From positions 1 through 34,252 of the forward strand of contig DASVLJ010000059.1 in NCBI GenBank assembly GCA_036384915.1: 34,252 bases of DNA, given 5' to 3'. The position numbers were made by a program, and so were the translations under genes. A model generated the notes under the pieces. The model was not told where the DNA came from and searched no databases. It saw nothing but the letters and a program-made list of their open reading frames with translations. Every line of letters begins with the position of its first letter. The stretch's first letter is position 1. This DNA comes from PKWO01 sp036384915. Lineage in GTDB: Bacteria > Pseudomonadota > Gammaproteobacteria > Burkholderiales > Burkholderiaceae_D. Positions 15,498 through 23,100 of the stretch are shown here, in pieces.

Positions 15498-16112
15498 TCA
15501 TTGCTTCACGGACAACATGCGCTCCACATAGCGCGCGATCAGATCGACTTCGAGATTGACCTGGCGGCCGACCGACAGATGCTTGAGCGTCGTGACGGCG
15601 ATGGTGTGCGGAATCAGGTTGATGGAAAACTCGCAGCCGGCCGCCGTGTCGTTCACGCGGTTGACCGTCAGCGACACGCCATTGACCACGATGGAGCCTT
15701 TATAGGCCAGAAATTTGCCGATATCCTTGGGGGCTTCGATCACAAGCTCGTGCGACTCGCCCACCGCTTCGAAACGCTTGACCGTCCCGAGGCCGTCGAC
15801 GTGGCCCGATACGAGGTGGCCGCCGAGACGGTCGGCCAGGGTCAATGCCTTCTCCAGGTTCACTTCGGAGAGGCTGTCCAGGCCCACCGTCTTGGACAGG
15901 CTCTCGCGCGAGACGTCGACCGTGAAACCCGCGCCGGTCTTTTCCACCACCGTCATGCAGGCGCCGTTCAGGGCGATCGAATCGCCCAGGGCCACGTCGG
16001 CCATGGGCAGGCTGCCTGCGTCGATGGCCAGACGCACGCCGGCATCCGGTCCGGCGCCCAGCGGCGTGATGGAAGTAATTTTGCCGACTGCGGCGACGAT
16101 ACCGGTAAACAT
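15498..16112 (-). CDS. ribE: Riboflavin synthase alpha chain
   Basis: Riboflavin synthase dismutates two lumazine molecules into riboflavin and the pyrimidine precursor. The 204-residue protein has the expected two tandem lumazine-binding barrels. The first begins MFTGIVAAVGKI and contains LNGACMTVVEKTG; the second contains VSGHVDGLGTV and VVNGVSLTVNRV. The catalytic start motif MFTGIV is intact. It follows ribD by 9 bp and is the last gene of the glyA-nrdR-ribD-ribE group. In E. coli nomenclature this gene is also called ribC; I use ribE. Confidence 0.97.
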   Translation of the reverse strand: MFTGIVAAVGKITSITPLGAGPDAGVRLAIDAGSLPMADVALGDSIALNGACMTVVEKTGAGFTVDVSRESLSKTVGLDSLSEVNLEKALTLADRLGGHLVSGHVDGLGTVKRFEAVGESHELVIEAPKDIGKFLAYKGSIVVNGVSLTVNRVNDTAAGCEFSINLIPHTIAVTTLKHLSVGRQVNLEVDLIARYVERMLSVKQ

Positions 16113-16121
16113 GGGAATTCC

Positions 16122-17225
16122 TTAGATAAAACGCGCCAGGATGCGCAAATCCGGGCCTACCATTTTGGCCTCGCGGAAAGCCAGATGGCGGCGCTCGGCC
16201 AAATCTTCAATGGCCGGCAACTCGAACATGCCTTGCGCGGCACCGAGCAGATTCGGGGCGAGATAAAGCAGCAGCTCGTCAACGCAGCCTTCGCGGATCA
16301 GCGAACCGTTCAGCTTGTAGCCCGATTCCAGGTGCAGCTCATTGATCTGGCGCCGGCCCAGCTCCAGCATCAGGGCCGGCAAATCGACCTTGCCCTGCGG
16401 GTTGGGCAGCACGACGATTTCGGCGCCCCTGTCGCGCAGGGCAGCTTCCTTTTCCGGGTCGCGCCGCGCCGCGATCACCAGCGTGCCGCCGCCTTCGAGC
16501 ACTTGCGCGCCGGGGTCCAATTCCAGGGCGCGGTCGACCACGATGCGGATCGGCTGGCGCGGCAACGTAATGCCCAACTCCTTGACGCCGCGCACGTTCA
16601 GTTGCGGATTGTCGGCACGCACCGTGCCGATGCCGGAGAGGATGGCGCAGGCGCGCGCACGCCAGAGGTGGCCGTCGGCGCGTGCCTCGGGCGAAGTAAT
16701 CCATTGGCTCTTGCCGTTATAGAGCGCGGTCTTGCCGTCCAGGCTGGCCGCGGTCTTCATGCGCACCCAGGGTTTGCCGCGCCGCATGCGCGAGAAAAAA
16801 CCGATATTGATTTCGTGCGCCTCGTCTTCCAGCACGCCGCATGCGGTCGCGATGCCCGCCGCCTGCAGCCTGGCAAAGCCCTGCCCCGCCACCAGCGGAT
16901 TGGGGTCGCCGATGGCCGCCACCACGCGCGCCACGCCGGCCTTGACGAGCGCATCGGCGCAGGGCGGCGTGCGGCCGTGATGGCTGCAGGGCTCGAGCGT
17001 GACGTAGACCGTGGCGCCCTTCACGTCTTTACCGTGCGCCTCGGCATCGCGCAGCGCCTGGATTTCGGCATGCGCCTGGCCCGGCGGCTGGGTGTGGCCC
17101 GCGCCGATCACTTCGCCATCCTTGACGATGACACAGCCCACGCGCGGATTGGGTGCGGTGATATACATGCCCTTGGCCGCCCATTCCAGGGCCAGGCGCA
17201 TGGCATCTTGATCGGACAGGATCAT
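16122..17225 (-). CDS. ribD: Bifunctional diaminohydroxyphosphoribosylaminopyrimidine deaminase / 5-amino-6-(5-phosphoribosylamino)uracil reductase
   Basis: RibD carries out the second and third steps of the pyrimidine branch of riboflavin synthesis. The 367-residue protein has an N-terminal zinc deaminase domain (about 1-145) with the motif His52-Ala-Glu54 and Cys80/Cys89 in EPCSHHGRTPPC, and a C-terminal NADPH-dependent reductase domain (about 146-367) with KTAASLDGKTAL and IRIVVDRALELD. Its substrate comes from GTP cyclohydrolase II, which may not be encoded by ribBA here. I chose the ATG at 17225 because deaminase homology starts at MILSDQDAMRLALEWA; the frame continues into nrdR without support. 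The spacing to the nrdR stop is 7 bp, so translation is probably coupled. No clear Shine-Dalgarno site is seen. Confidence 0.96.
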   Translation of the reverse strand: MILSDQDAMRLALEWAAKGMYITAPNPRVGCVIVKDGEVIGAGHTQPPGQAHAEIQALRDAEAHGKDVKGATVYVTLEPCSHHGRTPPCADALVKAGVARVVAAIGDPNPLVAGQGFARLQAAGIATACGVLEDEAHEINIGFFSRMRRGKPWVRMKTAASLDGKTALYNGKSQWITSPEARADGHLWRARACAILSGIGTVRADNPQLNVRGVKELGITLPRQPIRIVVDRALELDPGAQVLEGGGTLVIAARRDPEKEAALRDRGAEIVVLPNPQGKVDLPALMLELGRRQINELHLESGYKLNGSLIREGCVDELLLYLAPNLLGAAQGMFELPAIEDLAERRHLAFREAKMVGPDLRILARFI

Positions 17226-17232
17226 TGCATTG

Positions 17233-17700
17233 TTATGAACGGGATTTGCGCTCGCGCCCCACTTCGGCAATCGCGTCCTGGAATTCGGCGACGTCTTCGA
17301 AGCTCTTGTAGACCGAGGCAAAGCGGATATAGGCGATTTTATCGAGCCGCTTCAATTCGCGCATGACGAGCTCGCCGATGTGGCCGGATTGCACTTCGCG
17401 TTGCCCCATCGAGAGCAGCTTCTCTTCTATCTTGTGGATCGCCGCATCGACCGCTTCGGCCGGCACCGGGCGCTTGCGCAAGGCCAGGGAGAGGCTGGCG
17501 CGCAGCTTGGAAGCATCGTACTCGCTGCGGCTGCCGTTTTTCTTGACCACCGCCGGCATGGCCAGTTCGACGCGCTCATAGGTGGTGAAGCGCTTGTCGC
17601 AGGCGGCGCAGCGGCGGCGGCGGCGTATCGAATCCCCTTCCTCGGATACGCGGGTATCGAGGACTTGTGTCTCTTCATGCTGACAGAAAGGGCAACGCAT
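17233..17700 (-). CDS. nrdR: Transcriptional repressor NrdR
   Basis: NrdR senses ATP/dATP and represses ribonucleotide reductase operons by binding NrdR boxes. The 155-residue protein begins MRCPFCQHEETQVLDTR. Four zinc-ribbon cysteines (C3, C6, C31, C34) are present, followed by RFTTYERVE and an ATP-cone domain (about 49-139) with KKNGSRSEYDASKLRASL. Length and order match the family exactly. It sits 24 bp after glyA and 7 bp before ribD. The glyA-nrdR-ribD order is common in betaproteobacteria. A basic tail (GRERKSRS) ends the protein. Confidence 0.97.
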   Translation of the reverse strand: MRCPFCQHEETQVLDTRVSEEGDSIRRRRRCAACDKRFTTYERVELAMPAVVKKNGSRSEYDASKLRASLSLALRKRPVPAEAVDAAIHKIEEKLLSMGQREVQSGHIGELVMRELKRLDKIAYIRFASVYKSFEDVAEFQDAIAEVGRERKSRS

Positions 17701-17724
17701 ACGCCTCCGCCAAGCTTAACGCGT

Positions 17725-18969
17725 TCAGCCGTAGACCGGATACGCGTCGGTCAGCGTCTTGACTTCCGCCTTGACGCGCTCGATCGTGGCCGCGTCGTTC
17801 GGGTTGTCCAGTACGTCGGCGATCAGCTCGCCGACCTTGGCCGATTCGGCTTCCTTGAAGCCGCGCGTGGTCATGGCCGGGCTGCCCAGGCGGATGCCCG
17901 AGGTGACGAACGGCGTTTCCGGATCATTCGGGATGGCGTTCTTGTTGCAGGTGATGTGCGCCGAGCCGAGAATGGCTTCGGCGGCCTTGCCCGTGATCTT
18001 CTTGGGGCGCAGATCGACCAGCATCACGTGCGATTCAGTGCCGCCGGAGACAATGCGCAAGCCGCGCGCGATCAGGGTCTTGGCCAGCACGTCGGCATTC
18101 TTGACCACCTGTTCCTGGTAGGTCTTGAATTCGGGCTGCAGCGCTTCCTGGAAGGCCACGGCCTTGCCGGCGATGACGTGCATCAGCGGGCCGCCTTGCA
18201 AGCCGGGGAAAATCGCCGAATTGATCTGCTTGGCGAACTGCTCCTTCATCAGGATGATGCCGCCGCGCGGGCCGCGCAGCGACTTGTGCGTGGTCGAGGT
18301 GACGAAGTCGGCATGCGGCACCGGGTTCGGGTAGACGCCCGCGGCGATCAGGCCGGCGTAGTGCGCCATGTCGACCATGAAATAGGCGCCGACATCCTTG
18401 GCCACGCGCGCAAAGCGCTCGAAATCGATGCGCAACGAATAGGCCGAAGCGCCGGCGATGATCAGCTTGGGCTTCTTCTCGTGGGCCAGGCGTTCCATCG
18501 CGTCGTAATCGATCGCTTCCTTCTCGTTCAAGCCGTAGGAGACGACGTTGAACCACTTGCCCGACATGTTCAGCGCCATGCCGTGCGTCAGGTGGCCGCC
18601 TTCAGCCAGCGACATGCCCATGATGGTGTCGCCCGGCTTGAGCATGGCGAAAAACACGCCCTGGTTGGCTTGCGAACCGGAATTGGGCTGCACGTTGGCC
18701 GCTTCGGCGCCGAACAGCTTCTTGATGCGCTCGATGGCCAGCGATTCGGCGATGTCCACGAATTCGCAGCCGCCGTAGTAGCGCTTGCCGGGATAGCCTT
18801 CGGCGTACTTGTTGGTCAACTGCGACCCCTGCGCTTCCATCACGGCCGGCGAGGTGTAGTTTTCCGAAGCGATCAGCTCGATATGGTCTTGCTGGCGCTG
18901 GTTTTCTTTCTGGATGGCGCCCCACAGTTCGGGGTCGACTTTGGCAAGGGTCTGGTCTTTGCTGAACAT
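17725..18969 (-). CDS. glyA: Serine hydroxymethyltransferase
   Basis: GlyA converts serine and tetrahydrofolate to glycine and 5,10-methylene-THF, the main source of one-carbon units. The 414-residue PLP enzyme shows the N-terminal segment HIELIASENYTSPAVMEAQG, the glycine-rich phosphate-binding NVQPNSGSQAN, the ASAYSLRIDF segment and the PLP lysine Lys229 in TSTTHKSLRGPRGG. The ATG at 18969 has GGAG 7 nt upstream; the longer frame to 18990 has no support. It is the first gene of glyA-nrdR-ribD-ribE and is preceded by a ZTP riboswitch, which predicts that its expression rises when 10-formyl-THF runs low. Confidence 0.98.
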   Translation of the reverse strand: MFSKDQTLAKVDPELWGAIQKENQRQQDHIELIASENYTSPAVMEAQGSQLTNKYAEGYPGKRYYGGCEFVDIAESLAIERIKKLFGAEAANVQPNSGSQANQGVFFAMLKPGDTIMGMSLAEGGHLTHGMALNMSGKWFNVVSYGLNEKEAIDYDAMERLAHEKKPKLIIAGASAYSLRIDFERFARVAKDVGAYFMVDMAHYAGLIAAGVYPNPVPHADFVTSTTHKSLRGPRGGIILMKEQFAKQINSAIFPGLQGGPLMHVIAGKAVAFQEALQPEFKTYQEQVVKNADVLAKTLIARGLRIVSGGTESHVMLVDLRPKKITGKAAEAILGSAHITCNKNAIPNDPETPFVTSGIRLGSPAMTTRGFKEAESAKVGELIADVLDNPNDAATIERVKAEVKTLTDAYPVYG

Positions 18970-18998
18970 GAAATAACTCCAATCGATCAAGGTATGCA

Positions 18999-19056
18999 GT
19001 GAGAGCTCAATCGAATGAGGGCCAAAAAGTATCGGGATGCGATATCGGAATTTGGC
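18999..19056 (-). promoter_or_regulatory. Probable expression platform of the ZTP riboswitch
   Basis: Downstream of the aptamer a hairpin (19021-19056) pairs GCCAAA with TTTGGC and, inside, TATCG with CGATA. Further on, at 18999-19004 and about 20 nt before the glyA ribosome site, the minus strand repeats UCUCAC, the same six bases as the 5' strand of aptamer stem P1. The P1 3' strand GUGAGA could therefore pair with either copy. No T-run is present, so control of translation or Rho access is more likely than intrinsic termination. The function is inferred. Confidence 0.45.
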
Positions 19057-19084
19057 AGCCTCAAACGGTCGGTCCTACCATCTT

Positions 19085-19188
19085 GGCTACCCAGGCGCAC
19101 GGCTACAGTGAAATCTCACGCTCCCCGGTGGATGCCCACCTTATTGCCAAAAAGAAACATTTGGCATGCTCGCCAGTCACGTGAGACG
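19085..19188 (-). ncRNA. ZTP riboswitch aptamer (pfl motif) upstream of glyA
   Basis: The minus strand contains the conserved pfl-motif pieces in the right order: P1 5' strand UCUCAC, then GUGACUGGCGA, the P2 hairpin GGUGG-gcau-CCACC, CGGGGAGC, the P1 3' strand GUGAGA, a short linker and GCCGUGCGCCUGGGUAGCC, which corresponds to the conserved CCGCCUGGGC end. These match the well-known aptamer class that binds ZTP/ZMP (AICAR nucleotides) and controls one-carbon and purine genes, including glyA. An extra 7-bp hairpin (TGCCAAA/TTTGGCA, 19145-19166) lies between GGCGA and P2. The promoter upstream would start transcription about 7 nt before the aptamer. Confidence 0.92.
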
Positions 19189-19201
19189 AAATGGTGCTGC
19201 A

Positions 19202-19230
19202 ATTGTAATTTATGCGGGGAATTTCGGCAA
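19202..19230 (-). promoter_or_regulatory. Sigma70-type promoter of the glyA operon
   Basis: TTGCCG (19225-19230) and TACAAT (19202-19207), read on the minus strand, are separated by 17 nt. Transcription would begin near 19195, directly before the ZTP aptamer. Confidence 0.7.
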
Positions 19231-19381
19231 CTTGGCGTGGGTAAGCAGCGGCAAAGCCTGCTTCTCGCCCCGTCGCCCCGTCACCGCATGCGGCGCAATG
19301 CGGCGCCCCACCGCACTCTCGATGCGGTCCAAGGCATCCGCTTTGCCGACTTGGATTTGCCAAGGAAGGCTGAAGGAAATC

Positions 19382-20101
19382 CTAAGGTAAAGTGGTGGTC
19401 CCGGGGAAACGATGGACGACATCGACATCGAGGGCGCGTATCGTGACATCCACATCGGGCGACTTTGCGGCGAGCTTTTTCGGATAGGGCTGCGCGGCCA
19501 CAATGCCAAGCCGTACCGCTTCGTCAAATCCGGGGTTGCCGGACGACTTGGTCACCTGCAAATCGGCAATGCTGCCGTCCGGCCTCAGGCTCAAGGCAAA
19601 TTCAACCGCCACCTTGGTCTCGCGCTGCAACGCCGTAACGGCGAATTCCGTGTTCATCGCAATGCGAACGCGAATGTCGCTTGCGGCGCCGTCTTCCGCT
19701 TCATTGTCGCTATCGCCATCTTGCGGATTGGCATCCGCCTGCTTCTCGACGTCGCCCGCAGCGGCCTCGACCGGCGCGGCTTGCTGCTTGGGTGGCGCGG
19801 CAGGCTTTGCGCCGCTGTCGGCGGCGTCTTGCATGCCGCTGCCGCCAAGGTTGATATCGGGGGTCTTGGTCGGGGGAGCCTCGGGCGCGGCATTCTCGGC
19901 ATCCGGCTTTATCTCCTGCACCGGCACGTCGGCCGGCACGATCCACATCACGCCCTCGTCGAGCGGCGGCAAGGCGCGCTTCCAATGCAAGCCCACGAAC
20001 AGCAAACCGAAAAACGCGAGATGCACCAGAAGCGTGAGCGCGGCCGGGCGCCAACCGCCGGCCGGCAGTTCAGCGTCCGGAGGCGGCGCCCATAGTTCCA
20101 T
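19382..20101 (-). CDS. TonB/TolA C-terminal-domain energy-transducer-like protein
   Basis: A 239-residue protein with one N-terminal transmembrane segment (about 20-39, AALTLLVHLAFFGLLFVGLH), an Ala/Pro then acidic periplasmic linker (about 60-145) and a C-terminal TonB/TolA-type domain (about 150-215). The segment VAVEFALSLRPDGSIADLQV, then TKSSGNPGFDEAV and AAQPYPKK, resembles the TolA C-terminus encoded at 30552 in this window (FAVSLLPDGSVASVKLTSSS, GNPAWDDAV, AAPYPF). No exbB or exbD lies next to it. It is 88 bp downstream of pilY1 on the same strand and is probably part of that transcript. It could energise an outer-membrane receptor or serve the pilus tip complex; neither is shown. The ATG at 20101 is preferred over a TTG at 20107. 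Its weak ribosome site suggests low expression. Confidence 0.82.
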   Translation of the reverse strand: MELWAPPPDAELPAGGWRPAALTLLVHLAFFGLLFVGLHWKRALPPLDEGVMWIVPADVPVQEIKPDAENAAPEAPPTKTPDINLGGSGMQDAADSGAKPAAPPKQQAAPVEAAAGDVEKQADANPQDGDSDNEAEDGAASDIRVRIAMNTEFAVTALQRETKVAVEFALSLRPDGSIADLQVTKSSGNPGFDEAVRLGIVAAQPYPKKLAAKSPDVDVTIRALDVDVVHRFPGTTTLP

Positions 20102-20126
20102 ATCCAAGCTCAGTATCGGCGCGCGG

Positions 20127-20171
20127 CTTTTTCCGCTGCCCCTCCGTCTTGCAGCGGCTTGGCGGAAAAAG
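20127..20171 (-). promoter_or_regulatory. Competing inverted repeats between pilY1 and the TonB-like gene
   Basis: An outer 10-bp repeat (CTTTTTCCGC at 20127-20136, GCGGAAAAAG at 20162-20171) overlaps an inner 7-bp repeat (CCGCTGC at 20133-20139, GCAGCGG at 20151-20157). The arms share CCGC on the left but not on the right, so only one stem can form at a time. It may limit read-through or protect the pilY1 mRNA end. Confidence 0.4.
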
Positions 20172-20189
20172 GGCGGCGCATGCTATCGG

Positions 20190-23100
20190 TCAGTTCACCT
20201 CATGCCAGCCCACGCGGCGGGCCGTTCCACCCGCCGGCGGCAACTGAACGGTCGAGGTCGAGCATGTACCGTTGGAGAAACAGTTGATCGCGCCCACGGT
20301 GCCATTGGGCAATTGGAACACGGTGGCGCCGGACGTGGTGTTGCTGCCGAGGCTCACGCCGGCAACGTTCGTTGCCGTCGAGATGGGGCCGCCGTTGAGG
20401 GCACTGAAGTTATAGGAGACACTCGATCCGCCGGTCGTGCAAGCCGAACTCGAAGGGGTGTTGCTCGACACAACCACCGTGCCCAGCACCAGGGTGGCAT
20501 CGGTATTGTCGCGCTCGCCGCTTGTCGGGAAATTGACGTACCAACCGTTGTTGGTCGCAAAGGAGACCGTGTTGTTGCTGCTCGTCTCGACAACCTGGCC
20601 GGGCGAGCAAACCGAGGCCGAAGCGCTGGCCGGACAAGTGGTGGTGGTAAGCGTCTGTTGGATGAAGTTGCTGCCCGACGCTTGCGGCGAGGTGGTATAC
20701 ACTGCGCCGCTTGTCGTGGTCGACAGAGGGTCCTTGATCGCATAGAAGCTTTGCTGGCTGGTATTGCTCAAGTCGGACACGCCCAGGTACTGGCCCGTCC
20801 CGATATAGATGACGTCCGCGCTTGAACTGCTATCGACGCCCAATTCGGGCTGGGTCGTGATCGGCTGCGTGTTGCCGCTCGCATCCTTCAAGGTCACCAA
20901 AAGCTGCGGGCTGGTTCCGTTATTGATGTCGAAGCGCCACAGATTGCCCAGCAAGTCGCCGCCATAGGCGCGCAACGAGGTATTGTCGGTCAGGCGCGAG
21001 GCTGCGAAAGCGGAAATCTTTGCAAGGCCGGAGGGCGAGGTCGTGCTGCCGACGGACGTTGCCGTGGAATTGGGGTTGAGGATCGCGCCGGTCTGCGCGT
21101 TGAGCACGAACAGGTGCCCCTTGCCGTCGCCCCCTCCAGAGTTATTGTTGTAGCCCGAACTCAGCAAGACTACCCACGTGCCGTTCGACAGCTTGGTGAT
21201 CACCGGGTTGCCGTAGCTATAGCCGAGATTGGGATTGGTGAACTCCCACAGCAGGCTGGGATTGGCCGGATCGGTGACGTCGAGCGCGTAATATTCCATT
21301 CCGCCGTCATTCAAGCCGCCTACCAGGATGGTATGCCAGACGCCGCCGAAACTGACGTCTCCCGTCACCGGCGCGCCGTCGACGAAATACTGGTGCAGAT
21401 TGGCGTAATTCTTGTCGCCCAGGATATACATGTTCTGCATCACGGACGTGGGCACGAAAGCCCACAATTCGGCACCTGTACCCGCATTGGTTGCGCTATT
21501 GCCCGCATTGAAAGCGTGCAGCATGCCGTCGTTGGCGCCGACGTAGACGGCGCCCGCTCGCGTGGAGTTGGTGGTGATGAAGTCCGAATAGCCGGCATCG
21601 GTATATTGGAACAGCGAAGCGCCGACATAGGCCGCTTGCGAATCGACGATGTCGCCCAGAACGTGCGTCCGGACCCGGAAATATGCCGAGGTGTCGGCGC
21701 TTTCGTTGGAGCGGTCGCCGATCACGAAATTGAACATGGGCTGCCCCGATGCAGCCGCTTGCTGGGCGGCGGTCAGGCAGGACGTCCCGACGCTGCAGAA
21801 TTGCGACAGGGTCGAAATGTGCGGAGTCTGGAAATAGGCTTGCTGCGCGGAAGTCAAGTTATCCCAAGTAAACGCTTTCAGCGTGCCGCCGCTATTGAAG
21901 AAAATCTTGCGCGTCGCATAGGGCACGCTGTCGAGCTGGGCGGCGGCCGTCCAGGCCGGCGCGGCGCTCAGTGCGCCGGTCGTCAGATCGATCGTATATT
22001 CGCTCAATTCGCCGACCCACAGCGCGGAAGTATAGGTCGAGGTGAAAACGAAGTCGGAAGACGACGTCACGTTCGGGCTACTGGTCGTTGCCGCCGCAGA
22101 ATTGCTGAGCAATTGCTTGACCGCAGCCAGCGCGGTGTTCAGGCCGGCCGCCAATGCCGCAGCGTCGGTCGCGCTGTAGTAGCTGCCATGGCCGTTGACG
22201 GCGGCATGCCACAGGTCGTCGATGTTGGAGGGGTAGCCGTTCGCATCCGCAATCGGCCAATTGCAGGCCTGGCCGGAAGTATACGAGGTCTGGTCGTAGT
22301 AACCGGCCGCCGTGCCTCCCGTATTCCACGGGCAGTGGCAGGCGGAGCCGGAACATGCGCCCCCCGACGGCGTGCCGTTTTTCACGTCGTAATAGTCGTG
22401 AATCGTGCTGGTCGCCGTCTCGTTGGCATAGTTCGGATCGAACAGCATGTAGCCGGGGGCGCCGAGGCCGATGGTAAACAGCGTCATGTGATGCCAGGAC
22501 GCCGGATCGGCCGTCGTCGTCGGCACGTTGTCGGTACAGACGTTGTTGCCGGTCGACCCGCTGGTGCAGTTGTGGAGCGTCGAGTTGCGGATGTCGTTCA
22601 TGTAGTAATACATGGCGACGTCGGCCAGGGTGTTGGAAGAACCGGATCCGCTGTTGCTGTTGCCGGAGCAGCCGGAATTACCGTCGCAATATGGCCGGGC
22701 CGCAGCGATCGACGTCGGTGCGCCGGCAAGGCTGGACACATAGGAAATTGACGTGCTGCCGCCGTCCTGGTTGCCCACGGCCCCTCCGGTGAGGGACGCC
22801 GTGGAGGAAGCCACATTCCAATAGCCGTCGGTCGACACGATGGCGAAATTCTGCTGGCAGGAATAGCCGACCGGATCGGTCGTCCGGACGTTGTTGATCC
22901 AGGAGAGCTTATTCGCATAATACTTGCCGACCCTCGCCAGTGCATCGACCAGCCCGGTGCCGCCGCCGGGTTGCGTTTGATAAACCGTGCTATACCATGC
23001 GGCCTTTTGCGTCGCATTGAACGGGGCCGTGTTGACCATGTCGTAGCCGCCGTTGTTGTTCATCGTCGCGAAGCCGACCTGATAGGTCGCGCCCAGCGAC

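Noticed and set aside
15402..17366. 654-codon plus-strand frame opposite ribE and ribD
   Set aside because: It lies antisense to two certain genes, and its His/Arg/Gln-rich composition is that of an antisense shadow.
21114..22751. 545-codon plus-strand frame opposite pilY1
   Set aside because: It is antisense to a well-supported gene, and its Arg/Gly/Val-rich composition is typical of antisense frames.
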